From Collimonas rhizosphaerae (GTDB lineage: Bacteria; Pseudomonadota; Gammaproteobacteria; Burkholderiales; Burkholderiaceae_D), in contig NZ_JBANDC010000006.1 of the NCBI RefSeq assembly GCF_038896935.1, positions 239,796 through 303,795 on the forward strand: 64,000 nucleotides of DNA. Reading direction: 5' to 3'. The translations under genes were made by a program, and so were the position numbers. The notes under the pieces were generated by a model. That model had not been told where the DNA came from, did no database searches, and worked only from the letters and a program-made list of their open reading frames with translations. Positions 19,800-28,773 of the stretch are shown one piece after another (positions within the stretch are counted from its first letter, which is position 1; each line of letters opens with the position of its first letter).

Positions 19800-20527
19800 T
19801 GGCGCTGCCTGATAACCACGACCACGGCTTGCCGCAGCTGTTGCTGCTGCCCGGCTTCATGCTGGACCAGACCCTGTGGGACGACATGCGCGACGGCCTG
19901 GCGCAGCTGGGCCAGCTGCATTTCGGCGATCTCGGCCAGGATGATTCGATCAGCGCCATGGCGGCGCGCGTCTTGCAAAACGCGCCGCCGCGTTTCGTGC
20001 TGGTCGGTTTTTCGATGGGCGGCTACGTGGCGCAGGCCATCATGCAGCAGGCGCCGCAACGGGTGATCGCGCTGGCCTTGCTGAATACTTCGGCGCGCCA
20101 GCAGGATCCGCGTGAAATCGCCGGCAACCGGATGCAGCTGGAACTGGCCAGGCAAGTGCCGTTCAAGGGCTTGACCAGCCGCGCGCTGGCATCGTCGCTG
20201 CACCCGGACCGGGCGCATGACCGGGTATTGCTGGACCGCCTGCAGGCGATGGCTCTGCGCAACGGCAAGGAAGTCTTCATCCGCCAGTTGTCGGCGCTGC
20301 GCAGCGATGGTTACGCCGAACTGGAGAACATCCGCTGCCCGACGCTGGTTGTCGCCAGCAGCAACGACCAGCTCAGCAGCATCGCCGAAGCAGAGCTGAT
20401 GGCGGCCCGGATTCCCGCCGCCGGCATGGTAGTGATCGAGGACTGCGGCCATATGACGCCGCTGGAGAAACCCGGGGAATTGCTGCAGATCCTGTCCGGC
20501 TGGCTGTCGCAGTCAGTCAATCGCTGA
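19799..20527 (+). CDS. Alpha/beta hydrolase
   Basis: A 242-residue single-domain alpha/beta hydrolase without a signal peptide. Visible elements are LLLPGFMLDQTLWDDM (oxyanion region), the nucleophile elbow GFSMGG, the acid in VVASSNDQL and the catalytic histidine in DCGHMTPLEKP. The start ATG shares one base with the upstream lipoprotein stop. The MhpC/BioH-like fold gives no substrate. BioH-type pimeloyl-ACP esterase activity is a formal possibility, because no bioH is otherwise seen here, but nothing specific supports it. Confidence 0.85.
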   Translation: MALPDNHDHGLPQLLLLPGFMLDQTLWDDMRDGLAQLGQLHFGDLGQDDSISAMAARVLQNAPPRFVLVGFSMGGYVAQAIMQQAPQRVIALALLNTSARQQDPREIAGNRMQLELARQVPFKGLTSRALASSLHPDRAHDRVLLDRLQAMALRNGKEVFIRQLSALRSDGYAELENIRCPTLVVASSNDQLSSIAEAELMAARIPAAGMVVIEDCGHMTPLEKPGELLQILSGWLSQSVNR

Positions 20528-20700
20528 TATCCCGCTACAGGACCGGTCAGATCATGTTGTCGCCATAAGTTGCCATAACGCAATATTGGATTTTAAAAAA
20601 AGATGATCTTTCGATAATATAAATATCCCAAGATAGTAAAAAGACCACTTTTTGATGGTAGGGTATCAACCTTGTTTTTTTAATAATCAAGGAGACCGTC

Positions 20701-21651
20701 ATGAAGTTGGCCCACACTCTCATTTTTGCCGCATGCCTCGGCGTTCCTGCCACGGCAGCCCATGCGCAGCAGCAATTCGTCAATGTTTTGACCGGCGGTT
20801 CCAGCGGTGTCTATTACCCGCTCGGTGTCGCCATGTCGCAGCTATATGGCAAAGCCCTGCCCGAGGCCAAAATCCAGGTGCAAGCCACCAAGGCATCGGT
20901 GGAAAATCTGAATTTGCTCGAACGCGGCCGCGGTGAAATCGGCTTTGCCTTGGCCGACAGCGTCAACGATGCCTGGACCGGCGTGGCCGAAGCCGGCTTT
21001 CCCAAGCCATTGAAGAAAATCCGCGCGATTGGCGCAATTTATCCCAACTACATCCACATCGTTGCCCGCGCCGACAGCGGCATCCGCACCTTGGCCGACT
21101 TGAAAGGCAAACGCATTTCCGTCGGAGCGCCGAAATCGGGTACCGAACTCAATGCCCGCGCGGTGTTTGCCGCTGCCGGCCTGAAATACGCAGATTTTGC
21201 AAAGACTGAATTCCTGCCGTATTCCGAATCGGTCGAGCTGATGAAGAATCGCCAACTGGACGCCACGCTGCAATCATCCGGCCTGGGCATGGCTGCTTTC
21301 CGCGACCTGTCGACCACAATTCCCGTGGTCTTCATCCCCGTGCCGGCAGATGTCGTCGCCAAGATCGGCAATCCGGCCTACCAGGCATCCAGCCTGCCGG
21401 CAAAAACCTACACCGGCCAGGATGCGGCCGTGCCAACCGTGGCGATCAACAATATTCTGGTAACGCATGACAAGGTGACGGCAGCTACGGCGTATGAAAT
21501 GACCAGGCAGCTTTACGACAATATCGATCAGTTGGGCAATGCGCATAACGCAGCGAAAACGATCGCCTTGGCCAATGCAGCCAGCGGCTTGCCGATTCCT
21601 TTTCATCCTGGCGCGGAACGCTATTTCCGTGAAAAAGGCTTGATCGATTAA
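20701..21651 (+). CDS. TAXI-family TRAP transporter solute-binding protein
   Basis: A 316-residue periplasmic protein. The signal peptide ends at AAHAQQ (about residue 23). The mature part opens with NVLTGGSSGVYYPLG, the signature of the TAXI (TRAP-associated extracytoplasmic immunogenic) family, and contains LKGKRISVGAPKSGTELNARAV. It delivers a carboxylate-type solute, often glutamate or 2-oxoglutarate, to the fused permease encoded 117 bp downstream. AAGGAGA lies 9 bp before the ATG. A 173-bp AT-rich promoter region precedes it with no other gene. Confidence 0.93.
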   Translation: MKLAHTLIFAACLGVPATAAHAQQQFVNVLTGGSSGVYYPLGVAMSQLYGKALPEAKIQVQATKASVENLNLLERGRGEIGFALADSVNDAWTGVAEAGFPKPLKKIRAIGAIYPNYIHIVARADSGIRTLADLKGKRISVGAPKSGTELNARAVFAAAGLKYADFAKTEFLPYSESVELMKNRQLDATLQSSGLGMAAFRDLSTTIPVVFIPVPADVVAKIGNPAYQASSLPAKTYTGQDAAVPTVAINNILVTHDKVTAATAYEMTRQLYDNIDQLGNAHNAAKTIALANAASGLPIPFHPGAERYFREKGLID

Positions 21652-21768
21652 AACAATTCGCGGCTGCACGACAAAGCCGCAAGCCAAGGCTGCCACAGCG
21701 GAGCCTGCCGGGCGCATGCGATCTGCTTTTCCCTTACGCCCGGCGCGAAAACAATTCAGGAGTCTCGC

Positions 21769-23796
21769 ATGGAACAATCCCCGTCACGCCTATTCTGGCT
21801 GCTGTTTTACGGCGCTTTGGCGTTTTCCGCATTTCAGCTTGTCACGGCAGCGTTCAGCCCCGTTTCCACAACCGTGGTGCGCGCACTGCATGTCGGCTTT
21901 TTATTTCTGCTGATTTACTGCCAATACGATTTGCGCGGCGTGAAACAGGAACGCCCCGGCTGGCTGGGCATCGCGCTTGGCCTGTGCGGCCTGGGCCTGG
22001 CGTTTTACCACTGGATATACGAAGGCGAGTTGATTTTGCGGGCCGGCGAGCTCAATCAATGGGACTGGATCATCGGCATCGCCACGCTGATACTGGTATT
22101 CGATGCTTCGCGCCGCATGATGGGCTGGGCATTGCCGGGCATCTGCCTGGCATTTCTAGCCTATGCCTTGTTTGGCGAATATCTGCCCGGCAGCTTCCAG
22201 CATCGCGGCTACAGCCTGGAACAAGTGATTTCGCAGCTGGCCTTTGGTACAGAAGGTTTGTATGGCACGCCGACCTATGTGTCGTCAGGCTATATCTTCT
22301 TGTTCATTTTATTCGGCGCTTTCCTGGAACAGGCAGGCATGCTGAAATTGTTCAACGATCTGGCGCTTGGCCTGGTCGGCAGCTCGCGCGGCGGGCCGGG
22401 AAAAGTGTCGGTGATTTCCTCCGGCTTGATGGGCACCATCAACGGCTCCGGCGTTGCAAACGTGGTCAGCACCGGCCAGTTCACGATTCCGCTGATGAAA
22501 CGCTTCGGCTATCGCAGCGAGTTTGCCGGCGCAGTGGAAGCCACCAGTTCGATGGGCGGGCAGATCATGCCGCCAGTCATGGGAGCGGTGGCTTTCATCA
22601 TGGCGGAAACGATCAATGTCCCCTACCTGGATATCACCAAGGCAGCCCTGATCCCTGCCTTGCTGTATTTCTTCACTGTATTCTGGATGGTGCACCTGGA
22701 AGCCGGCCGCGCAGGCTTGAAGGGACTGGCAAAGGAAGATTGCCCCAATCCCCTGGCCGCATTGCGCGCACGCTGGTATTTATTGCTGCCGCTTGCGGTC
22801 TTGGTCGCGCTCCTGTTCTCAGGCTTCACGCCGCTGTTTTCCGGCATGGTGGGCCTGGCTTTGACAGTGGTGCTGATCCTCGGCAGCGGCCTGGCGTCGC
22901 GGATCAGCGCAACGCTATGGCGCGTGATGTTCTGGCTCGCTTTGGGTGCGGCTTGCGCGACGTTCAATCAATACGGGGTTACAGCGATTTTTGCCGTGGT
23001 GACCGTGCTGGCCGTGCTGATTTTCCTGGGACGCGACCGCGGCGTCCTCAAAACCGCGGTAGATGCCTTGTATCACGGCGCTTTGCATGCTTTGCCTGTC
23101 GGCATCGCTTGCGCCCTGGTCGGCGTGATCATCGGCGTCATTTCCCTGACCGGCGTCGCCACCACGGTTGCCGGCCACATCATCGACCTCGGCGAGCATA
23201 GCTTGATGCTGTCGCTGCTGCTGACGATGCTGACATGCCTGGTGCTGGGCATGGGGATCCCCACCATTCCCAACTACATCATCACCAGCTCCATTGCCGC
23301 ACCTGCATTGCTGGATTTGGGTGTGCCTTTGATCGTATCCCACATGTTTGTCTTTTACTTCGGCATCATGGCAGACCTGACGCCGCCGGTCGCGCTCGCC
23401 GCTTTTGCCGCATCGCCCATCGCGCGCGCTTCCGGCATGGCGATCGGCATGAAGGCGTTGCAAATTGCGATTGCCGGGTTCCTGGTGCCTTTCATGGCCG
23501 TATACGACCCGGCGTTGATGCTGCAAGGCGATCCGACCTGGGGCGCGATTGCTTACATCAGTGTCAAGGCCTTGCTGGCAGTGACTTTATGGGGCATGGG
23601 AACGATTGGTTTTTGGCGCGGACGCCTGGCCTGGTGGGAACGCATCGCAATGATTGCCGCCGCCTGCGTGCTGGTGGTGAAGCTGCCGTTTAGCGATGAA
23701 TCGGGTTTTGCCGTCGCCCTGGTTTTATTGGTGCAGCATTGGTGGCGTTGGCGCAATGCTGCCGCTGTCCCCATGTCTGCGCAAAGCCGGTCATGA
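21769..23796 (+). CDS. TRAP transporter fused permease (DctQM type)
   Basis: A 675-residue inner-membrane protein with about 16-18 helices. The first 150 residues form a DctQ-like four-helix part; the remainder is the DctM transporter domain with SSGLMGTINGSGVANVVSTG, EATSSMGGQIMPPVMGAVAF and the second inverted repeat GMGIPTIPNYIITSSIAAPAL plus FGIMADLTPPVALAAF. Such 4TM/12TM fusions pair with TAXI-type binding proteins for sodium-driven uptake. A ribosome site (AGGAG) precedes the ATG. Confidence 0.95.
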   Translation: MEQSPSRLFWLLFYGALAFSAFQLVTAAFSPVSTTVVRALHVGFLFLLIYCQYDLRGVKQERPGWLGIALGLCGLGLAFYHWIYEGELILRAGELNQWDWIIGIATLILVFDASRRMMGWALPGICLAFLAYALFGEYLPGSFQHRGYSLEQVISQLAFGTEGLYGTPTYVSSGYIFLFILFGAFLEQAGMLKLFNDLALGLVGSSRGGPGKVSVISSGLMGTINGSGVANVVSTGQFTIPLMKRFGYRSEFAGAVEATSSMGGQIMPPVMGAVAFIMAETINVPYLDITKAALIPALLYFFTVFWMVHLEAGRAGLKGLAKEDCPNPLAALRARWYLLLPLAVLVALLFSGFTPLFSGMVGLALTVVLILGSGLASRISATLWRVMFWLALGAACATFNQYGVTAIFAVVTVLAVLIFLGRDRGVLKTAVDALYHGALHALPVGIACALVGVIIGVISLTGVATTVAGHIIDLGEHSLMLSLLLTMLTCLVLGMGIPTIPNYIITSSIAAPALLDLGVPLIVSHMFVFYFGIMADLTPPVALAAFAASPIARASGMAIGMKALQIAIAGFLVPFMAVYDPALMLQGDPTWGAIAYISVKALLAVTLWGMGTIGFWRGRLAWWERIAMIAAACVLVVKLPFSDESGFAVALVLLVQHWWRWRNAAAVPMSAQSRS

Positions 23797-23799
23797 ATC

Positions 23800-24177
23800 A
23801 TGCTCTGCCTGGCCAGCGGCAGCGCTAAAGCCGTGCTCGCCATTGCCAGCTTTACGCTGGCTTGGCAGCACTCGGTGGAAAAAATCCGCTGGGAAGAGAG
23901 TTATCGCGTGGAAGCCGGTGCACTGGTGCTGGAAGAAGCTCGCGTGCAAGGCAGCGGCGCGGGCATGGAGCCGCCGCTTGCGAGCGTATTGAAAGACGGG
24001 TTCTGGCGTTGGCAACCCCGGCAAGCCATGCCGGAATTGCTGCTGACGCGTTCAGAATTCACGCCTGACTATCAATTCTGCACCCGGGATCGCTGCCAGT
24101 CATTGACTGGGATCGTACCGCCGACGGCGGCAGTTACGAGATTATGGGCCTGCGATAAAAACATGCAGGCGAACTGA
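23800..24177 (+). CDS. DUF1850 protein of the TAXI-TRAP operon
   Basis: A 125-residue protein with a hydrophobic N-terminal segment, then a beta-rich domain containing HSVEKIRWEESYRV and GFWRWQP, matching DUF1850. Genes of this family are regular neighbours of TAXI-TRAP permeases, which implies a transporter-associated role that remains unknown. It starts 3 bp after the permease stop. Its own stop abuts the stop of the convergent nitronate monooxygenase gene with no intergenic base. Confidence 0.85.
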   Translation: MLCLASGSAKAVLAIASFTLAWQHSVEKIRWEESYRVEAGALVLEEARVQGSGAGMEPPLASVLKDGFWRWQPRQAMPELLLTRSEFTPDYQFCTRDRCQSLTGIVPPTAAVTRLWACDKNMQAN

Positions 24178-25137
24178 TTACAGCGCCAAGCGCTGGCGCG
24201 CAGCCTGGTATTCGGTCTGCAAACGATCCACCATCTGCGCCACGCTGGGCACATCGTCCATCAGGCCCACGCCCTGGCCGGCGCCCCAGATATCGCGCCA
24301 GGCTTTGGCGCCGGTGCCGCCCGAGCCGAAATTCATCTTCGATTTATCCGCTTCCGGCAGGTTGTCAGGATCGAGGCCGGCGTTGACGATCGACTTTTTC
24401 AGGTAGTTGCCGTGGACCCCGGTGAACAGGTTGGTGTACACCACGTCGGCTGCTGTCGATTCCACGATCGCCTGGCGATAGGCGTCGTCGACATGGGCTT
24501 CCTTGGTCGCCAGCCAGCGCGAGCCGATGTAGGCGAAATCGGCGCCCATCGCCTGCGCTGCCAGGATCGCATCGCCGGTGGCGATGGCGCCCGACAGAGC
24601 GATCGGTCCCTTGAAGAATTTACGCACTTCGCCCACCAGCGCAAACGGCGACAACGGCCCGGCATGGCCGCCGGCGCCGGCCGCCACCAGGATCAGGCCG
24701 TCGACGCCGGCTTCCAGCGCCTTTTGCGCGTGGCGGATCGAAATCACGTCATGCAGCACGATGCCGCCGTAGCCGTGGATCGCATCCATCATTTCCGGCG
24801 GCGGCGCGCGCAGGCTGGAGATGATGATCGGCACCCGGTGCTTGACGCAGACGGCGACGTCATGCGCCAGGCGGTCGTTCGATTGATGGACGATCTGGTT
24901 GACCGCGATCGGCCCCACTTTTGCATTCGGATGTTCAGCCTGGTAGGCCGCCATTTCAGCCTGCAGGTCGGTCAGCCAGGTATCGAGCAACTCCGCCGGC
25001 CGGGCGTTCAGCGCCGGGAACGAGCCGACAATGCCCGCCTTGCATTGGGCGGCCACCAGGGCCGGGCCGCTGGCGATGAACATCGGCGAGCCGATGACGG
25101 GTAAGCTCAGGTTTTGCAACGCTGCTGGCAATGCCAT
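24178..25137 (-). CDS. Nitronate monooxygenase family flavoprotein
   Basis: A 319-residue FMN-dependent TIM-barrel enzyme of the 2-nitropropane dioxygenase/NMO family. Typical sequences are PVIGSPMFIASGPALVAAQCKAGIVGSFPA at the N-terminus, the glycine-rich AAGAGGHAG phosphate-binding loop, LSGAIATGDAILAAQAMGADFAYIGSRW and FGSGGTGAKAWRDIWGAGQGVG. It would oxidise alkyl nitronates such as propionate 3-nitronate, a toxin made by plants and fungi. Monocistronic by position, with a good minus-10 element upstream. Confidence 0.9.
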   Translation of the reverse strand: MALPAALQNLSLPVIGSPMFIASGPALVAAQCKAGIVGSFPALNARPAELLDTWLTDLQAEMAAYQAEHPNAKVGPIAVNQIVHQSNDRLAHDVAVCVKHRVPIIISSLRAPPPEMMDAIHGYGGIVLHDVISIRHAQKALEAGVDGLILVAAGAGGHAGPLSPFALVGEVRKFFKGPIALSGAIATGDAILAAQAMGADFAYIGSRWLATKEAHVDDAYRQAIVESTAADVVYTNLFTGVHGNYLKKSIVNAGLDPDNLPEADKSKMNFGSGGTGAKAWRDIWGAGQGVGLMDDVPSVAQMVDRLQTEYQAARQRLAL

Positions 25138-25164
25138 GACGACCTCTGGTAGTAGATATCAAGA

Positions 25165-25200
25165 GTTTTTATTATAGGGAGAAAACGCGGACAAAAAGTA
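25165..25200 (-). promoter_or_regulatory. Promoter of the nitronate monooxygenase gene
   Basis: On the minus strand a perfect TATAAT occupies 25176-25171, about 35 bp upstream of the ATG at 25137. The minus-35 is poor (TACTTT-like at 18 bp spacing). This is the best sigma-70 minus-10 seen in the surrounding intergenic DNA. Confidence 0.45.
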
Positions 25201-25270
25201 CGATCGTGCTAGATTTTGTCCTCTAAAACCCAGGCCCGGCCTGCCCTCCCGGTTACCGCTGCAAGGCGGT

Positions 25271-26188
25271 TCAATGTCGATTGCACAAAAAACCGTCGCG
25301 TATTTCAGCCGCGCCGGCGCGCACCAGCTGCGCCACCGTCCATGCGCCCAGGTCGGCTTCATTGAGCTGCAGGTAACGCCGGTTGGCGGCCGCCACCAGC
25401 GGCAAGGCCGTCAGCATCGGCTGGACCTCGGCCAATTTGATCTGCTGCCGCTCCAGCAGCAGGAATTTCAGCAAGACCTTGATAGCGTTCTGCGCATTGC
25501 GCTGCGGATCCGCGGCCAGGTAGTCCAGGCGCGAAAACGCCGTATCCAGCGCGGCGGCAACGCCGCTGAACGGACTGCCATGGCCGGGAATCACCAGCTT
25601 CACGTCCAGGGTGGCGATCAACTCCAGCGTCGCCCGCTCTTCAGCAAAACCCGATTCGCCGTCCAGTTCCGGGAAAATCACGCCGAAACCGTTTTCCCAC
25701 AAGGCGTCGGCGGAAATCAGGACGCCATGCTCCTGGCAATAAAAAATCAGGGAATGCGGATCATGCCCGGCTGCCGCCAGCACCTGCCATTGCAGATCGC
25801 CCAGCGTCAGCAGGTCGCCCGCCTGCAGGGTGGCGTCGAAACTGAAACGCGCGCACTGCTGGCCGGTGCCGCTGTAGCTCAGCGCGTCCTGGTCCCAGCT
25901 GCGCACCTGCTCGGCTTGCCCGGCCGGGATCGCGGTGTGGCAGCGGTAAGCCAGTTGCAAGGCGGCATTGCCGCCGCAATGGTCGGAATGCAGATGGGTG
26001 TTCAGCAAACGGTCCAGCGGCCGCCCCTGCAAGCCGTGCGCCACCAGCGCCACGGTTTGCGCCGCATGGCTCAGGTAACCGCTGTCGACCAGCGCCGTCT
26101 GTTCAAGTCCCAGGAACAGGATGTTATTGGAGGACAGCCAGCCGCGCTCCAGCACGCGCATGGTCGGCGGCAATTGCAGCACCGTCAT
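25271..26188 (-). CDS. Metallo-beta-lactamase-fold hydrolase
   Basis: A 305-residue cytoplasmic MBL-fold protein. The zinc motif is THLHSDH (His65, His67, Asp69, His70), followed by AAGHDPHSLIFYC and VIPGHGSPF with further metal ligands. This glyoxalase-II-like group hydrolyses thioesters or lactones; the substrate is not predictable. Its ATG overlaps the stop region of the DUF1289 gene by 4 bp, so the two are translationally coupled. Confidence 0.85.
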   Translation of the reverse strand: MTVLQLPPTMRVLERGWLSSNNILFLGLEQTALVDSGYLSHAAQTVALVAHGLQGRPLDRLLNTHLHSDHCGGNAALQLAYRCHTAIPAGQAEQVRSWDQDALSYSGTGQQCARFSFDATLQAGDLLTLGDLQWQVLAAAGHDPHSLIFYCQEHGVLISADALWENGFGVIFPELDGESGFAEERATLELIATLDVKLVIPGHGSPFSGVAAALDTAFSRLDYLAADPQRNAQNAIKVLLKFLLLERQQIKLAEVQPMLTALPLVAAANRRYLQLNEADLGAWTVAQLVRAGAAEIRDGFLCNRH

Positions 26189-26409
26189 GCCGCCGCCCGC
26201 CGCTGCCTGATCTGCAGCCAGATGCGGCGTTTCTGTTCATCGCTGGCGCAGCTCCAGGCGGCAATTTCATCCAGGGTGCGCAGGCAGCCGTCGCACAAGC
26301 CGCTGGCCGCGTTCATCACGCACACGTTGATGCAGGGCGATGCGCTGTAATCCGGGCCGTGATCCTGGCTGAGTGCGCCGCCGGCCGGCTTGATTTGCTT
26401 GTTTTCCAC
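26185..26409 (-). CDS. DUF1289 Cys-rich small protein
   Basis: A 74-residue protein with the DUF1289 signature SPCINVCVM followed by GLCDGCLRTLDEIAAW: four cysteines likely binding a metal or Fe-S cluster, then a C-terminal basic helix (EQKRRIWLQIRQRR). GTG at 26409 is taken as the start, since longer in-frame starts would run into the divergent creB gene. It precedes and overlaps the MBL-fold gene. The family role is unknown. Confidence 0.75.
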   Translation of the reverse strand: MENKQIKPAGGALSQDHGPDYSASPCINVCVMNAASGLCDGCLRTLDEIAAWSCASDEQKRRIWLQIRQRRAAA

Positions 26410-26491
26410 GCTGTCTCGAAATATCCTGATGGTTGTCCGTTGCTTATTCCTATAATACGCGACACCACAGCTCTCCATGGCGACCACCTGC

Positions 26492-27208
26492 ATGCTCAAT
26501 ATTCTACTGGCTGAAGACGAAAGCGCGATTGCCGACACGGTGATCTATGCCCTCAGCAGCGAAGGTTTCCAGGTGCAGCACTGCCTGCTCGGCAGCGCCG
26601 CCCTGCAACAGGCGCGCAGCGGCCGCTTCGACCTGGCGGTGCTGGACGTCGGCCTGCCCGACATGAGCGGCTTCGACGTCTGCCGCGAGCTGCGCAAGTT
26701 TTCTTCGCTGCCGGTGATTTTCCTTACCGCGCGCGGCAGTGAAATCGACCGTTTGATCGGCCTCGAAATCGGCGCCGACGATTACATGGTCAAGCCATTC
26801 TCGCCGCGCGAACTGGCGGCCCGCATCCGGGTCGTGCTGCGCCGCCTGAATCCCGCGCCGGCCGCGGACGCAAGCGCATCGCCGCCAGCCGTGCTGGGCG
26901 AATTCGAGCTTGACCAGGCCGGCATGCGCATCCGCTACGGCGGCCACGCCTTGCAGCTGACGCGCTACGAATACCTGCTGCTGAACATGCTGCTGAGCCG
27001 GCCGGGCGGCATCTTTACCCGCCAGCAGCTGATGGACTCGATCTGGCGCGATGCCCCCGACAGCACCGACCGCACCGTCGACACCCACGTCAAGACCTTG
27101 CGCATCAAACTGAAAGCCGTGGCGCCGGCCGCGGATCCTATCCACACCCATCGCGGCCTCGGTTATTCGATAGAACTGGCGCCGAACGGCAAGCAGGCGA
27201 GCACGTGA
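26492..27208 (+). CDS. creB: Response regulator CreB
   Basis: A 238-residue OmpR/PhoB-class regulator. The receiver domain has acidic residues AEDE, the phospho-acceptor in LAVLDVGLPDMSGFD (Asp52) and the conserved Lys in MVKPFSPREL. The C-terminal winged helix contains LTRYEYLLLNMLLSRPGGIFTRQQL and DRTVDTHVKTLRIKL. Assignment to CreB follows from the operon creB-creC-creD and the cre-tag ahead of creD. An ATG at 26477 would add five residues. The stop overlaps the creC start (GTGA). Confidence 0.93.
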   Translation: MLNILLAEDESAIADTVIYALSSEGFQVQHCLLGSAALQQARSGRFDLAVLDVGLPDMSGFDVCRELRKFSSLPVIFLTARGSEIDRLIGLEIGADDYMVKPFSPRELAARIRVVLRRLNPAPAADASASPPAVLGEFELDQAGMRIRYGGHALQLTRYEYLLLNMLLSRPGGIFTRQQLMDSIWRDAPDSTDRTVDTHVKTLRIKLKAVAPAADPIHTHRGLGYSIELAPNGKQAST

Positions 27209-28644
27209 AACTCGGCATCCGCATCCTGCTCGGCTATTTCCTGATCGTCGGGCTGGCCGGCGTGTTCATCCAGCGCGTGTTCCTGGCCGAGGTCAAGCCG
27301 GCGGTGCGGCAGGCGATGGAAGACACGCTGGTGGACACTGCCAACATCCTGGCCGAGCTGGCCGCCGACGACATGAAGCAGAACCGCATCGCCGACGGCA
27401 ACTTCGCCAGCCGGGTGCGCGAATACGCCCATCGCGACATCAACGCCAAGATCTGGAGCTTCCGCAAGACCACACTGGATTACCGCATCTACGTTACCGA
27501 CCTGAAAGGGATCGTGCAGTTCGATTCGACCGGACGCGCCATCGGCCAGGACTACTCGCGCCGCAACGACGTCTACCTGACCCTGCGCGGCAATTACGGC
27601 GTGCGCTCGACGCGCGATGTCGACAACGACGACAGCAGCACCGTCATGCACGTGGCCGCGCCCATCATCGACCAAGGCAAGATGATCGGCGTGCTCACCG
27701 TCGCCAAGCCGAACAACACCTTGCAGCCGGCGATCTCGCAAAGCGAACGGACCATCCTGCGCTGGGGCGCCCTGCTGCTGGTGCTGTCGCTGGCGGTGGG
27801 ATTGGCGGTCACCTTGTGGATCAGCCGCTCGCTGGGCGCCTTGCAGCGCTACGCCCGCGCCGTCACTGCCGGCGAACGGGCGCAGCCGCCGGCCAGGGGC
27901 GCCAGCGAAATCGTCGAACTGGGACGGGCGCTGGAGTCGATGCGGCAAAGGCTGGAGGGCAAGCAATACGTCGAACACTACATCCACAGCCTGACGCATG
28001 AGATGAAAAGCCCGCTGGCGGCGATCCGCGGCGCGGCGGAGCTGCTGGATGAAGACCTGCCCGCTGCAGAACAGCGGCGCTTTGCCCACAATATTCGCGG
28101 CCAGTCGCAACGGCTGTCGGAGCTGATCGAAAAGATGCTGGCATTGGCGGCGATCGAACACCGGCAGGCGCTGGAAAACATCGTCGCCGTCAATCTCGGG
28201 CAATTGCTGGCAGATGTCATTGCGCTGCTGGAGCCGCGCTTGCAGCAGGCCAAAGTGACGGTGCAGGTCGCCAATACGGCCGGACTGCCGCAAATCCGCG
28301 GCGAGCTATTCCTGCTGCGCCAGGCCCTGCTCAATCTGCTTGAGAACGCCATCGATTTTTCACCGCCAGGCAGCGTCATCACCGTACAAGCCGACACCGG
28401 CGTTGCCGGCGTGGTCACGCTGGCCGTAATGGACAGCGGTCCCGGCATCCCGGACTATGCGCTGGAGCGTGTATTCGAACGTTTTTATTCTTTGCCCCGC
28501 CCCGCCAGCAATGAAAAAAGCACCGGCCTCGGGCTCTGCTTCGTGCAGCAGGTGGCGCAGCTGCATCACGGCCAGATCACCTTGCGCAACCGCAGCACGG
28601 GCGGCGCCGAGGCGCGGCTGACGTTGCCGTTCCAGGCGGCCTAG
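27205..28644 (+). CDS. creC: Sensor histidine kinase CreC
   Basis: A 479-residue inner-membrane kinase. Two membrane helices (about residues 5-23 and 185-206) bracket a periplasmic sensor domain of about 160 residues that opens with EVKPAVRQAMEDTLVDTANILAEL-like CreC sequence. A HAMP linker is followed by the phospho-acceptor His265 in HSLTHEMKSPLAAI, the N box LLNLLENAIDFSPPG, and G boxes DSGPGIP and KSTGLGLCFV. CreC responds to growth/metabolic state and phosphorylates CreB. GTG start overlaps creB by 4 bp. Confidence 0.93.
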   Translation: MKLGIRILLGYFLIVGLAGVFIQRVFLAEVKPAVRQAMEDTLVDTANILAELAADDMKQNRIADGNFASRVREYAHRDINAKIWSFRKTTLDYRIYVTDLKGIVQFDSTGRAIGQDYSRRNDVYLTLRGNYGVRSTRDVDNDDSSTVMHVAAPIIDQGKMIGVLTVAKPNNTLQPAISQSERTILRWGALLLVLSLAVGLAVTLWISRSLGALQRYARAVTAGERAQPPARGASEIVELGRALESMRQRLEGKQYVEHYIHSLTHEMKSPLAAIRGAAELLDEDLPAAEQRRFAHNIRGQSQRLSELIEKMLALAAIEHRQALENIVAVNLGQLLADVIALLEPRLQQAKVTVQVANTAGLPQIRGELFLLRQALLNLLENAIDFSPPGSVITVQADTGVAGVVTLAVMDSGPGIPDYALERVFERFYSLPRPASNEKSTGLGLCFVQQVAQLHHGQITLRNRSTGGAEARLTLPFQAA

Positions 28645-28650
28645 ACCAAC

Positions 28651-28666
28651 TTCACGCTCGCTTCAC
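28651..28666 (+). promoter_or_regulatory. cre-tag (CreB binding site) upstream of creD
   Basis: Two TTCAC direct repeats separated by six bases (TTCAC-N6-TTCAC) lie 108 bp before the creD ATG in the creC-creD gap. This exactly matches the cre-tag described for CreB targets in Escherichia coli and Aeromonas, where creD is the most strongly activated gene. Confidence 0.85.
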
Positions 28667-28773
28667 AATACCCTCCGATTGACGCCGCACAGCCGCCGTC
28701 ATCGATTCACACGCTCTGCTTACACTCGGATTTACCGTGACGCCCTGTCACTTTGCCCAGACCGAGAGAGACC

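Noticed and set aside
28705..28728. A second cre-tag-like TTCAC/TTACAC pair upstream of creD
   Set aside because: The spacing is wrong and one half deviates from TTCAC.
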